Shown here: piece by piece, positions 10,141 through 21,427 of the stretch
Position numbering within the stretch: the first letter of the stretch is position 1
Layout of the letters: each line of letters starts with the position of its first letter
Assembly (NCBI RefSeq): GCF_943734655.1
Contig: NC_071353.1
Location: forward strand, 149,092,043 to 149,156,042
Origin: Sabethes cyaneus
Taxonomy: Eukaryota; Arthropoda; Insecta; Diptera; Culicidae
Direction of reading: 5' to 3'
Length of the DNA: 64,000 bases
Translations under genes and position numbers: made by a program
Notes under the pieces: generated by a model
Database searches by the model: none
What the model was told of the DNA's origin: nothing
Seen by the model: the letters and a program-made list of their open reading frames with translations, nothing else

Positions 10141-12863
10141 GAATTGAAGTCTGTATAAAAATAGATCTGACGGTTCCACCTGTCCGTCAAAGCTTGAGAA
10201 GAATTCCATTCCCGCTTGAAGAGCTCACTTTGGAAAAGTTGAAAGAACTTGAAAACCAAGATATTATTGAACGGGTTAACGAAGCATCCGATTGGGTTTC
10301 ACCTATGCTTGTAAAAAGAAAGAATTCAGGCGAAGTTCGCATAATTGTCGATCTACGGGCAGCAAACAAAGCTGTGATTCGCGAAATACATCCTTTGCCA
10401 ACCCTTGAACAAATTTCCAAGAAAATCGGGGGAAACAAAGTCTTCACAAAGCTCGACATCAAACAAGCTTTCCATCAAGTTATGTTAAAAGAAGAATGTC
10501 GCTACATTACTACTTTTATTTCTCCAATTGGATTAATGAGATACAAGCGGCTGATGTTTGGATTATCAGCAGCACCGGAATTGTTCCAAAAAGTAATGGA
10601 TATGATATTCGCAGATTTTCCATGGGTTATTATATTTATTGACGATGTTTTAATACCCGCTAAAGACAATGAACAACTAATTGCCCGAACTAATTTAGTT
10701 TATGAACGTCTTAATCATTATGACATTCTTTTGAATTCAGAAAAAGTCGTGTCATGTGTAAAAGAAATTGATTTTCTGGGATATTTAATATCAGAACAAG
10801 GAATTTCTGTATCACGTACCAAATTAGAAGCAATCGAAAAAATGGAAAGGCCAAAATCAGTTGTGGAACTACAAAGTTTTTTAGGATTGATTAATTTTGT
10901 CCATCGATATATTCCTAATCTAGCAACTATTACATACTCTCTGAATTTGTTAACACGGAAAGGGACCCCATTCGTTTGGGAGACAGTTCACCAAGAAAAC
11001 TTTGATGAAATTAAGAAAATCTTACTCAAGGGTGAAATTCTCGGTTTCTACGATCCAAAAGACGAGACTTTTGTTATTGCGGATGGTAGTCCAGTGGGAC
11101 TGGGTGCGGTATTAATACAACGCAATACATCCGGAGAAAATCGGATAATCTGTTTTGCATCCAAAACCTTAACTCCCACCGAACAAAAGTACGCACAAAC
11201 CGAACGTGAAGCTTTAGCTCTCGTATGGGCATGCGAAAAGTTCTATTACTACTTATACGGAAAATTCTTTTACCTAGTAACAGACCATAAGCCATTAGTT
11301 ACAATTTTCGGGGACAGACTCAAACCTTCGCCCCGTATTGAACGCTGGAAATTACGATTGATGGCTTATGATTACAAAGTCATGTATCGACCAGGAAAAA
11401 ACAATATAGCCGATCCATTGTCTCGATTATGTCAGTCCATACCAAATCAAGGAAAATGTTTCGACGAAGAATCTGAACGAATCATCAGAGAAGTTGCTAA
11501 CATTTCTTGTCCAGCAGCTATTAGCATTAATGAAATCGCCGCTGCCACTAAAAAGGATATTGAATTGCAGGAAATAATGGATTGGTTACCATTTCATCCA
11601 CAACGATGGCCTAAGACCCTATGTAGATACAAATCGCTAGCTAACAGCCTAACCAGTGATGGCGATTTACTTTTAAAGGATAATTGCATTGTTATACCAA
11701 GATGCCTTCAACATCGCATCTTACAATTGGCACATTATCCTCACCTAGGGATAACATCAATGAAACGACGACTGAGGGCAAAAGTATGGTGGACACGCAT
11801 GGACCAAATGGTAGATAATTTTGTGAAAGAATGTACCGAATGTACCTTAGTGTCAGAGCCGCATACTGAGCCAATTTCAAGAATTAATATGCCAGATAGA
11901 CCATGGAAAAAGGTGGCCATCGATTTTACTGAAGTCATTAACGGATTGCATCTTTTAGTGATCACAGACTACTTTTCAAGATATCTTGAAACCATTACCG
12001 TATCTTCAATGACAGCAAAGAATACAATTACTAAATTACGAGAAGTTTTCGCTAGATTTGGTTACCCTGAACAGCTTGTATGTGATAATGGCCAACCTTT
12101 CTCTTCGGAGGAATTTTCAACCTTTTGCATTTCAAATGGAATCGAAATCTACCATTCAATTCCATACGCTCCGTTTCAAAATGGATTGGTTGAAAGACAG
12201 AATCGTACAATACTAAAAATAATTAAAATTAGCGTCACTATGGGTCGCGATTGGAAATCAGATCTGCAAGATTTTTTACTTGCTTATCGTGCTACACCTC
12301 ATACGGTTACTAACTATTCTCCATCTGAACTCATGTTTGGCTGGAATATTCGTGACAAACTACCAGGAAGACAAAGGAAAATACAGATTGATCAAGCTAT
12401 TGACAATGACAAACAAGCTAAGGAAAAGGGAAAGAATTACACGAATAGAAAACGTCGGGCGAAAGTTTCTAACATTGATGTCGGAGATATAGTTGTCGTT
12501 AAAAACTTAATAAAAAGGAATAAACTTACATCTACCTTCAATCCACAAGAGTATATAGTTACTAAAAGAGAAGGAACCAGATTACATTTACGGAATTTGA
12601 AAACAGATGTTATATGTAATAGACACGTGAATCATGCGAAGAAAATTATTTGTCAAAATCCGCTTTTTAATCAAAACTCCGAAGCTCAGCAAGTGTTTCG
12701 ATCGGACACGAAGAATGAACAATCTTCGTCAAATAATCCTCAAGAAAAGAAGCAAGTAAATCATAAACGCTCTGCTGAACTGCCAACTCAACCATCTCAA
12801 AGAACTAAACATAGACCCAACTACCTTAATGATTATGTATTGTATTCTGTTATTACGAATTAA
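10141..12863 (+). CDS. gypsy element 1 pol (RT, RNase H, integrase)
   Basis: About 907 codons; the first ATG is at 10194. RT motifs: VDLRAANKAV, FTKLDIKQAFHQV, FGLSAAPELFQKVM and the catalytic FIDDVL. RNase H: FVIADGSPVGLGAVL, TEREALALVWACE, YLVTDHKPLV. Integrase: the H-H-C-C zinc region (HYPHLGITSMKRRL ... CTECT), then the D,D-35-E core (DFTEVINGLHLLVITDYF, VCDNGQPFSS, QNGLVERQNR). A tail with GDIVVVKN follows. All catalytic residues are present and no stop interrupts it, so it may encode an active polyprotein. No env gene follows. Confidence 0.95.
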
Positions 12864-12879
12864 TTGTAAAGCTCATTAT

Positions 12880-12896
12880 TGAAAAGAGGGAGAGAT
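12880..12896 (+). other. Polypurine tract
   Basis: GAAAAGAGGGAGAGAT lies immediately upstream of the 3' LTR, the expected primer site for plus-strand synthesis. Confidence 0.8.
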
Positions 12897-13014
12897 TGTA
12901 GGATCTTAGTAGACTATAGAAATATGTATCCTTGACTCCGTGTAACCAATACTTGCTATAAATAAAATTTTCATTCTAATCTGAACCACGAAGCAGTGAA
13001 GACTGACTTCAACA
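12897..13014 (+). repeat. 3' LTR of gypsy element 1
   Basis: Identical by eye to the 5' LTR and followed by the second GGAAC duplicate (13015..13019). Confidence 0.95.
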
Positions 13015-14271
13015 GGAACCATCCTTCACAAATAACTTCTCTTCTTTGTTATCAATCCCATTATTCGAAGATAGTGAGATGCAGATTTCATCTCCTTGTT
13101 TAATCATTGTATCACTCAAAAGACTTGAAAAATATTCCAAATTCTATACTGGCAGATCCTTTGATGGCAAGAATGCTCAAAAAGCGCAAAGATCCCCGTA
13201 TTCTGATCAGAATCCGGCATCGTCGAAACAAATAAATGAAGCTAACTTTCCCTTACCTTCGCTTCATACTGAAACGACTTGTTTCATTTGTTGAACAGAA
13301 CGTTTCAAGCAAGTTTCAGCTGAAGCTACTGACTATGTCAAATGACGACGATTGACAGTCAGGCACCATTTGTCGATGTTGTGTAGATTAATCATAATAT
13401 GCGTTCAATTGTAGGAAATGTTACTCGAAATCAATTCAATTGCATTCAAAGTCTAGGCTGACCTTTTTCTGACTATTTGATAGATAGTTCATCAGATTTG
13501 ATGAAACTTTAAAATCGGTTGTCATGATGAAGTGGAAATCGTTTCAATGATGCTGATTGAAGCCAGTTTTGAAACCAAGCGACGCTGCTTCTGTTGAAAC
13601 TGAAGCTTCATTACTCTATTGTTGAATAACAATTTACTATTGTAAGTGACGTTTCTGGGCCCTGATCTTGTTTCCTAAATTCGTTATTTGAGAGCTTCGA
13701 ATAATTTGGTGGCTTTTGAATATCAAGTTGTTCAAAAATAAATTGAAACGCGACGTCTGGCTTATACAATAAAACATTTTTACAGCAAAGTTACTCTACT
13801 GTACCTTAAACGGGTTCAAGAGCTATAATTTTTTGACCCACAATTTCACTCTCTTCATTGTTAGTAGTCGAAGAATCTCGTCGGCATTAACACCAAGTTG
13901 TTTTTCTAAGAGTTTTATAATCTTTTATCAAATTTAGTTCTCATTCGAATAAGGAGTTGGAAAAAACAAGCAAATTAGAAAATACCGGAAATACCGGTTT
14001 TTTGCCTTTCCAAAACCGGTATTTCGGTATCCAAAAATTGGCCGGTATTACCGGTTTCGGTACTACCGGTACTACCGGTTAGACAGCCCTATTACAGACG
14101 TATATGCTCTTAAGTCACTGTATTGCTCATTGGTACGGAGTATACTTGAGTTTGCAGCATCAGTATGGGCACCTTATCACGTGTCGCATACCCTCAAATT
14201 AGAACGAGTCCAAAAACATCTCGTGGATGACAACGGCTGCTACGGACGAAAAAACACCAGAGGAGCTAGGA

Positions 14272-14496
14272 CAGAGCTGCCATAAATACAGATATTTGTG
14301 CATGCATAAATTTGGGACCCTGACGTTTTCTCCGGAGTGTTTTATTTTCTCGATCTAAACTTCTAAATAACATGAATAGTGTAAGGAGTACTTTAAAATT
14401 CAGGAGCATTAGTAGAGCAAGAAATCACAGCAACTGAAATAATTGACGGGTCCCAAATTTATGCATGCACAAATATCTGTATTTGTGGCAGCTCTG
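14272..14496. mobile_element. hAT-type MITE, 49-bp inverted ends
   Basis: 225 bp with near-perfect 49-bp inverted ends starting CAGAGCTGCC. An exact 8-bp duplication AGCTAGGA flanks it (14264..14271 and 14497..14504). It has no coding capacity. The duplication length and CAG start point to mobilisation by a hAT transposase. Confidence 0.88.
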
Positions 14497-15351
14497 AGCT
14501 AGGAAGCTGGCGAGAGAAGAGTCGCTGAGCAAATGGCAGCAAGAGTGGGATAGGGGGACACTTTTCCTGACTCCCGACACTACAATACGACCGTCAACTT
14601 TGTACGGTCTAGAAGAGGCAGATAATGCTGAACGTCTGTAAGTCTCCAATGATGAGCTAGTGGCAATAGCTAAACGACTGAAGATCAGAAGGCACCAGAA
14701 TCAGAAGGTCGGTATGGAATCCCTAATGTGGCCCTGAAGGCAAGGATACATGCATACCCGAATTTGTCCAGGACAGTGCTACAGAAATGCCTAGAGCATG
14801 GTCGTCTCCCGGACAGGTGGAAAATCCTGAAGCTAGAGCTGTTTTCTAAGCCAGGAAAACCTGCGGGGGATCCAGCGTCATACAGGCCGATATGTCTGCT
14901 GGATACATGCGGGAAACTTCTGGAGAGGATTATCCTTAACAGGCTGACGACGTAACGCAAGGTGCACACGGTCTATCAAATATGCAGTTTCGGATTCCGC
15001 AAAGGGAAATCCACTGTAGATGCTATTCGGATAGTAGTTGAGCGAGTCGAGAAATCAGCTAAACAGAAGCGAAGAGGGGATCGTTTTTGCATTGTTATCC
15101 CTGTGATACTTGTGCAGAATTCTGAAGAGTTACTTCCAAAATCGAGTGCTTGTTTACGAGACCTTCGAGGGGCGGAAGATGAACATCACGGCGGGAGTTC
15201 CGCAAGGCTGCATCCTCGGCTCAACGCTTTGAAACGGGATGTACAACGGGGTATTGACGTTCAAGCTCCCTAGAGGAGTGATTATTATCGGCTTTGCCGA
15301 TGATATTGTGTTATCTCTGATAGACGAAACACTGGAGGAGGTGAAAATGCA

Positions 15352-15453
15352 AAGGCCCAGATACAATGCATACGCAATTTGACAGTTTTTCCATGGGACT
15401 TCTGTCAAATTTCCGCAACGTAGTAAAATCCGTATGCATTGTGTCTGGGCCTT
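15352..15453. mobile_element. 102-bp hairpin MITE
   Basis: Inverted ends AAGGCCCAGATACAATGCAT and its complement pair over about 23 bases with one mismatch. The element interrupts the R1-like RT just after the FADD motif. No clear target duplication was found. Confidence 0.65.
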
Positions 15454-15480
15454 AAGAACAGAGACTACAAAAGAGTTACA

Positions 15481-16401
15481 AATCAATGCGTCAAAAACCA
15501 GATATATATTCTTTTCCTCCTCTTGAACGAGAACAATATCTGCATAGGCCATATCTGCATTCTTAGATGACTGCTCAGGTTTATTTTTTTTTTTCAGAAT
15601 AAAAAAAGTATGTTGGATGAACACGCGTTTCTCCGTCACTGATCGAGGATTATTCTCAATATCTCATCACGGATACTGGATTTGATTTAGGAAATTCAAA
15701 AGTTTAGTCATCCCGAATGACTTCGACGTTCCAACAGAACACCAATTATTGTGTCACTACCTTTGACGAAAGTTGTGCTTTCATTTCACTAGGTATATTT
15801 ATATTTTCGAATTCCACGTCAGAAAAAATGTCTGATGCATCAGAGTCAAGTGCAATGCAGCAGGGGCGTAAAACATAGTGAATTATTTTTCTTCTAGGTA
15901 GGTATAAATCTGCCTGCCAACTATTACTGGCATGTGCCCACGCAATAAGCGAACACGTCGAGCTTTTGTTTTTTGTTTTCAAACATGAAAAATTAAACAC
16001 TAAAGCAATGCCTGCTGCGATAGCCTTAGCTTACTGCCTTTCAATTGCGCTGAGACTGACTGAATTCAACAAATCATCTGAATCTAAAACTGCAACCGAT
16101 TTTATTTTGCCTTCTAGGCATAACAAAAATAAACCATAAAACACACAATTTAATTTAGTCACAGGTAGGTACTTAAAACGGACGCCCGAAGTCGGTGCAT
16201 TACCCTTTCCCACTAGAATCGATAAACGGCAGCCGTCTGTATGCTAGCTAGCTGCTCTAGTGTAGAGCTTGCAGATGAAAAAGGCAGCGCTCTGTGCAGT
16301 AGCTGCTAGCAGCTACTTTAAAATTCCGCAATTTTGTCCGGATACCGTATCCGCACGGGGTTAGCCCGGTTATCAAACCACAGAGAAAGGAAAACACTCA
16401 C
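15481..16401. other. No recognised gene
   Basis: Two adjacent - strand frames (15746..16000 and 16031..16213, 84 and 60 codons) are the longest here. The second starts MGKGNAPTSGVRFKYLPV. I recognise neither, and nothing marks them as exons. On the - strand this stretch would be the start of an intron if 16402..17390 is an exon. Confidence 0.35.
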
Positions 16402-17390
16402 CTTTTCACACAGGAAAAATAAAAGAAAACCGTCCCCCTAAGGCATGCCAGCCGATAATAGTTCGTCCTGCGGTGCAAAAATGTTCCACCTTTTTCTTCT
16501 TCCCTTGGTTGGCTAGCTGTGAGCTGCTGCTGCTTGCTTGCTGGCTTGCTGATGGGCCACGGCGCCGCACACAAGTACGTACTTCTTAACTAAACTGGAG
16601 CTGCAGCTGCAGCCAACACGAAGGACACTACACTTTCGCAATGTCCAGGATGCAAAACGAATCACCGCCCCTTCCTTTCCTCTACCAAACAGCACTACAC
16701 TGATAGGCCAGAATCCGCCTCCGGATTCAAATCGTTTTTCCGGAAGGATTCCACACCGATCTGTCACCTAAGGTTTTTCCTTTATTTTTCACGCCACTTG
16801 CGGACCGTGCATACACACACAAGCACTCCAGCAGCAACACATAAAATATCGCACACTGACTGCGCTGGGACTGGGACACACATGCGAATGCGAGGATATT
16901 CTGCACTGGTTGGCCGGGACGCTTCCGAATGAGGCCCGTTCCGCACACCGCGCACTAATCGGAACGACGTGTATTCTTCCGTGGGGGGGGAGATTGCGAA
17001 CGGGGGGAGGACACGCGAAACAAAATCCAACCAAAAGGACTATTATAATGAGAAAACGACAAACCGCAACACTCCGCGCACAACGAGCAGTAAAACAAAA
17101 AACCGTCCACCTTCGGTGCCGCTTCGGATACGAATGCTTTTAATTCCTCGCGACTCGACCACGGACACCAAGCCAATGCTGATATTATATTCAGCAGCAA
17201 GCACATGCACTCACAGCACAGCGCGTTATTTGCTGTTTCGATTTTCCACTGCGCCTCGCTGGGAAAAGCGAAAAGTTTGTGCAGAAATTTCCGTACCGTT
17301 TTCTCGTTGTGTTTTCGTTTTTCACGCGCAGCTGAACAACTGAACTCGAAAACTCGAACCTGCGATGAAAATGCTGACTGAACTGAACCG
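16402..17390 (-). other. Putative 5' untranslated exon, unknown gene
   Basis: A relatively GC-rich stretch without transposon signatures. On the - strand it starts near candidate insect initiators (TCAGTC at 17377..17382 and TCAGTT at 17339..17344). It ends at a strong splice donor, AAAAG|GTGAGTG, with the donor G at 16401. It has no long open frame. This fits a long untranslated first exon of a - strand gene whose coding exons would lie at lower coordinates, outside the window. It rests on composition and signals only. Confidence 0.35.
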
Positions 17391-17797
17391 ATCGATGACA
17401 GTTGTGGTATACACTGGGGAAATTTTCAGCAAATGCAAATCAACTGTGGATCAGTTTCGACAGCAATCGCTGTGGGTGCGTATCGAGGGGGAGTATTTAA
17501 TAAAAATCATTGTAAATATTGCTGATTGTAAGGAAAATTGTACCATCCAAAGTACGATATCGCTCATAAAAGTGGTATTTTGCATTAAATCGTTTCGGTA
17601 TCTTCGGCGCACTTTTTCGTTATATTCCAAGCAATAATTGTGCCGACGAGACCGAAACGATTTAATGCAAAATACCCTTGAAAATACCACTTTTATGAGC
17701 GATATCCAACCCAAGTAACCAGTAAGCACTAAACACTAGTCCTTTGACAACTTTATATAAGCATACAGAACTATGATTAAAAGCTTATTTTTCAGTA

Positions 17798-18335
17798 CAG
17801 TCAACTTTCGTTTGTTGGGCTATCTTTAACTGGGCTACGTTTTAATCGGGCTCCCGTTAATTGGGCTATAGCCATCTAAAACGAAGTCAAACGTCATTTC
17901 TGACAGCGTATTTTTTCTTCCGAGGGTCTCTTGAATGTAGTTCATTCAAGTGTGGAAAATAATTTATATAGAAAATATTAAAATTAATTGAATGAAGCAC
18001 AATTGCATCATATCGTTTTCCGATCCGTTATGAACTTGACCCTCCTATTTTTGGCATCACGGTGAAACAGTTAAAAATGCCAATATATATTAATATTGTA
18101 GCATGAAATTCAGCTATTTACTTGTTAAACAATCTAGAACCAAATTTCAACAATGAAAAGATTAGGTTCCACTTTGATTCTGTATTTAATATAAGTGCAT
18201 ATTTTTATAAACCTTTCTGCGACGATTTCGACACAAACAATCGATATATCCCTCGGTTTTGACATCTCAGCCCAATTAACGAAAGTCTTTCACTAAACGG
18301 GCTAAGAGCTTAGTGCAATTAGCGAAAGTTGACTG
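17798..18335. mobile_element. Pogo-like MITE
   Basis: 538 bp, starting CAGTCAACTTTCG and ending with the complement, flanked by TA. Subterminal copies of GTTAATTGGGCT-like motifs lie near both ends. The CAG start with a TA duplication suits the pogo/Tigger branch of Tc1/mariner. No transposase is present. Confidence 0.8.
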
Positions 18336-18639
18336 TATATACTTCTGTAGAACTCACATAATGCTAAAAAGGCGAAATAGCGGGTTATTAAAATGCTACG
18401 CCACAAGCATTCAATAAACATTATTAGTGTTTGTTTAAGGTTTAAACGAAATGTCATTTTGTCTACATTATCGACGTATCGAAAAAGTATCGACGGCATA
18501 TCGTTTGCGTGTTATGGAAAATAAAACTAGATTCAGTCGGGATTTAAAAAACTAAAAAAGCAAGTTTTTTTTTTGCTGCATCTCAAGGAGAGCAGGATAA
18601 ACAGCAGAACCATTGTTTGAAATGTTGATTAATGTTACC

Positions 18640-18730
18640 ACCTAGACAGGGCTCGAACCGAGAATTAGTCATGCAACCTTATTCGTTTCCTTGCACCTTT
18701 GCTATCTAAACCATAGCGGGACGTGATTGA
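18640..18730 (-). repeat. tRNA-like SINE head
   Basis: On the - strand, TGGTTTAGATAG (complement of 18702..18713) approximates an A box. GGTTCGAGCC (complement of 18651..18659 and flank) matches the B box consensus GWTCRANNC. The two are about 43 bases apart, so this looks like a tRNA-derived SINE or tRNA relic. The tRNA fold is not intact. Confidence 0.45.
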
Positions 18731-19322
18731 GTGAGTTGAAATTAGTCGTATTTAAATCTTAGTGATATTCTCTCTCATCAAAGCTACTTGCCCTGCATTA
18801 CTAATAGGGTAGAAAAAGACGGCATCCGTTAGGTAGAAGAGGTCACGAATAGTGGCCGTAGAATAGCAAAATAAGAAGTCAAGTACAAGCCGTTTATCAA
18901 CACTTACGGCTCGTTTTAATGCAATTGACTAAATGCATTATTTTGTTACGTTATATGCGCATATATTGCTTTCTTTAATGCTGATTTACGTTAATGCTTC
19001 AATGCATCAATAATGTTAATATACGTTTTATAAGCATTAAGATTGCTAATATACAAAAGTTTGGCACCAGGGATGCAGAATTATTTCCAATATACGGTTT
19101 TGGATTAATGCTTATGGTTACTTGGGAAGGCGATATCGCACGCATTGCAATTGACAATACGTTATTTGTAGCAAATTTGCGTATTCAGGCAAATTTACAG
19201 GGATGATTCCTCCTCAGAGGAAAAAAAATCAGAGAGATTGTGTACGAGACACGATCGCGTATAGATGACATTTATTTATCATAGCATATATCCATGCATG
19301 TAATAACACAGAGAATAGACTA

Positions 19323-21121
19323 CACACTTAGATTTTATCACCGAGCACGGTAAAATAAATTGCCGAGATCCCAACAGCTGAGATCTTGGTGAAAATCTCG
19401 GTAAAACATTGAAACACCGAGATCTTGGAAATCCAAAACATCAAACAACTGTCAAACTTTACCGACAATCTCGGTATTATTTTTCCAAGATATCCGGTAA
19501 TCAATACTGAAACTCGGCTGAAATTGCCGAATATTCGTAAAGCGTAAGCGACCCAAACTGTCAAATTTTAACGAGATTTTCTGTAAAACACTAGCTGAAA
19601 ATGCCGAACTACGGTATTAATATACTGAAAACTCGGTATTTTTAAAGTTTATGAAAATCAATAAAATTTTGAATAAAACTATTATAATTAACCAATATGC
19701 GCATTTTCTTATTTTAAACAATTATTGTTTAACAGTTTAACAGTGTAATAGTATAGTTATTAGTATAAACTATTGAAATATAAAGGCAAAGTTAAAAGAA
19801 ATATAAAGGCAAATTTAATGGTAGAACCACGTAGAACGAGCAAATTTTTCACTTGTAGTGGTTAATTTGCCTATTGAAAAAATTGTTGCTCTGATAAACA
19901 CAAAGAATTGTTTGTCGTTGGGCATGCAGTCGGTGGCAAATACATCATAACATTCGCATAGTCTAAGAAAGCCTACTCCTGCATAGCAGCAGCCAACGGG
20001 GATGTTGTATTCTTTCCATGAGATGACGCATTGGCCTCCACACTGCATCATCTCACCACGAATTAAGTTCTTAGACTCACCACGTCTAAGTTCTTAGACC
20101 GAATGATAGCCATTTTAACTTCACCGGTAACGAAACTGCTGTCGATCGCGCACAGTTAATTTTTGACATTGCTTTCCGAAATCTCGGTAAAACAGTTTGT
20201 GGCTTTTTTCAGTAGCATTTAACGAAATTTCGTTAAAACGATATTGAAGTACCTAGATTCGGCATTTTATTTTACTGAGCACGGGGGTTTACTGTTTTAC
20301 TGATCTTCTCGGCAAATAAGATTGCAGTATCTCGGTAAATATGCTTCATTTCCGATATCTCAGTAAAATAATTTTCCAATTAAGCCCTGTATAGAGTTCC
20401 GAGCGAAGTGAAAATCCCATACAAAACGTTCAACTTTTTCACTAGCGCAAAAACTGCATTTCGCTTCACTCGGAACTGTAAACAAACGTGATCCACCGAA
20501 ATTAAAGATTGTGGATGACATCTTTTTCACTTGGGTACTTTTCTTTCGCGCGCGTCTACGTTCGTGAACAAGGCTGCAGCTAGCGAAAACTTGACGTTTC
20601 AAGCCAATGAGTGTGTAGAGGTGTGGAATAGGAACATATTTATTAATATTGGCAAAAAAAACTTCATGACTTCAAAAACATACCGCAACGAGCAATGCGT
20701 ATTTTTTGTAGAATTAGACGTCACGCCAAACCGTTATTACTGGTGTTTCGGTTTTAAAACCGTATTGAAAATGTTTTGCGCTACACTTAATTACTGCAGC
20801 ACCATTGCCCCACTTGTAAATACCGCATTGGCTTTAAATTTATTTTAACTTCGAACGAACTGTAAACCCTTCAATTCACTTCGCATGAACTGTAAACCGA
20901 AAGCTCATGAAATTATGAAGAGATCCACAGTCTTTATTTCCCGCGAGCGAAAAGACACGCTTTTTCACTTGCTTCGATTTTCACTTCGCTTGGAACTGTA
21001 TACTATGCTTTACGGTAAAACGAGAAATGTTCACCGATATCATGGGAAAACAGGCCAATTTTTGTGTAGTGTGTAGTTCGGTATTTTACTTTACCGAGAA
21101 TTTATTTTGGAATTAAGTGTG
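19323..21121. mobile_element. TA-flanked element, CTCGGTAAA repeats
   Basis: Ends CACACTTAG and AATTAAGTGTG are inverted and flanked by TA (19321..19322, 21122..21123). Many copies of CTCGGTAAAA or ACCGAGATC occur in both orientations near each end (19340-19520 and 20165-20365). A second element (20394..20998) is nested inside. No transposase was recognised. Confidence 0.65.
20394..20998. mobile_element. Nested TA-flanked MITE, AGTTCCGAGCGAAG ends
   Basis: 605 bp. Inverted ends AGTTCCGAGCGAAGTGAAAA and TTTTCACTTCGCTTGGAACT carry one mismatch and are flanked by TA. Extra internal copies of TTCACTCGGAACTGTAAAC occur near 20465 and 20860-20895. The 105-codon + strand frame inside (20531..20848) has no recognisable family and is probably chance. 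Confidence 0.7.
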
Positions 21122-21123
21122 TA

Positions 21124-21427
21124 CGTCTAGTACTCTGCAAAATATTTCACTCATTATTAAGATGAAATTAGTAATCATCGATTCTGCTCAAAAACAATTT
21201 TCTTGTCTGAAACAACATATTTGTTCATGAAAATATATTCGCTGTGCTCAGATTGAGAAGAAGAATTCAGTAAATACATTTCTATAAACAGAACCTCGCT
21301 TTTGGGCTCAAAAACTGCTTCCGGAAATGAGCTCTCCGACGAAAAGTTAATGACTGCTAGTTTCCCGTTAATGTATTGACCAAACTCGTGATTTCAGTCA
21401 TGACCTTGAAATGCGGTCAGGCATATA
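21124..21427. other. No recognised feature
   Basis: AT-rich unique-looking sequence between two MITEs. I see nothing in it. Confidence 0.3.

Larger units (their letters stand above)
8238..13014 (+). mobile_element. Ty3/gypsy element 1, full length
   Basis: A 4,777-bp LTR retrotransposon. The two 118-bp LTRs (8238..8355, 12897..13014) are identical by eye. They begin TGTAGGATC, end TTCAACA, and are flanked by the 5-bp duplication GGAAC. Internal order is primer-binding region, gag with CCHC knuckles, aspartic protease, RT, RNase H, integrase, polypurine tract: the Ty3/gypsy order. No envelope frame is present. Identical LTRs and long open frames indicate a recent insertion, possibly still capable of moving. 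Confidence 0.95.
7614..14091 (-). mobile_element. hAT transposon with nested gypsy
   Basis: Ends are TAGGGCTGTC at 7614 and its reverse complement at 14091. Both are flanked by the 8-bp duplication TTACAGAC (7606..7613 and 14092..14099), diagnostic of hAT. Next to each end is a cluster of ACCGGTAATACCGGTA-type subterminal motifs (7640-7710 and 13980-14080). Without the gypsy insertion (8238..13014 plus one duplicate) it is about 1.7 kb. A transposase C-terminus is recognisable on the - strand near 7816..7915, so this is a decayed or internally deleted copy rather than a pure MITE. Confidence 0.88.
7391..14222 (+). mobile_element. Jockey-like fragment split by hAT
   Basis: Two short blocks, 7391..7613 and 14092..14222, form one + strand non-LTR C-terminal segment. 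The first ends ...SVLGAVRQNTAFITD. The second repeats ITD and continues VYALKSLYCSLVRSILEFAASVWAPYH. The repeated codons are the 8-bp target duplication TTACAGAC of the inserted hAT element. The right block stops near 14222, where an unrelated R1-like frame begins. Confidence 0.8.
14223..15480 (+). pseudogene. R1-like reverse transcriptase fragment
   Basis: Plus-strand pieces in shifting frames: an upstream part with SDELVAIAKRLK-like sequence, then VALKARIHAYPNLSRTVLQKCLE, WKILKLELFSKPGKPAGDP, SYRPICLLDTCGKLLERIIL (14728-14955), FGFRKGKSTVDAIRIVVERVEK (14985-15060), ITAGVPQGCILGS and IIIGFADDIVLSL (15185-15320). These are RT motifs with the wording of R1-clade elements. Two MITEs (14272..14496 and 15352..15453) interrupt it. 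It is decayed and truncated at both ends. Confidence 0.75.
17707..19129. mobile_element. hAT-like element, CCCAAGTAACC ends
   Basis: Inverted ends CAACCCAAGTAACCA and CTTCCCAAGTAACCA (right end complemented) are flanked by the 8-bp duplication GCGATATC (17699..17706 and 19130..19137). The length is 1,423 bp, including a 538-bp pogo-like insertion. No transposase was recognised. TTAATGCTTA-type motifs recur near both ends. Confidence 0.8.
17519..19157. mobile_element. Hairpin MITE copy 1, split
   Basis: This is the same family as 22662..22874 and 60818..61028. The left part (17519..17706) has the motifs GAGCGATATC, CATTAAATCGTTTCGG and CTTCGGCGCACTTTTTCG in mirror order. The right remnant (19130..19157) ends GCAATTGACAA, then TA. 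A hAT-like element sits between, flanked by GCGATATC on both sides. The copy is more diverged at its left end than the other two. Confidence 0.8.

Noticed and set aside
15746..16213. Two adjacent - strand frames as a possible small gene
   Set aside because: Neither frame matches a family I know, they are separated by stops, and no promoter or splice pattern ties them together.
20531..20848. 105-codon + strand frame as a gene
   Set aside because: It lies wholly inside a nested MITE and has no recognisable domain.
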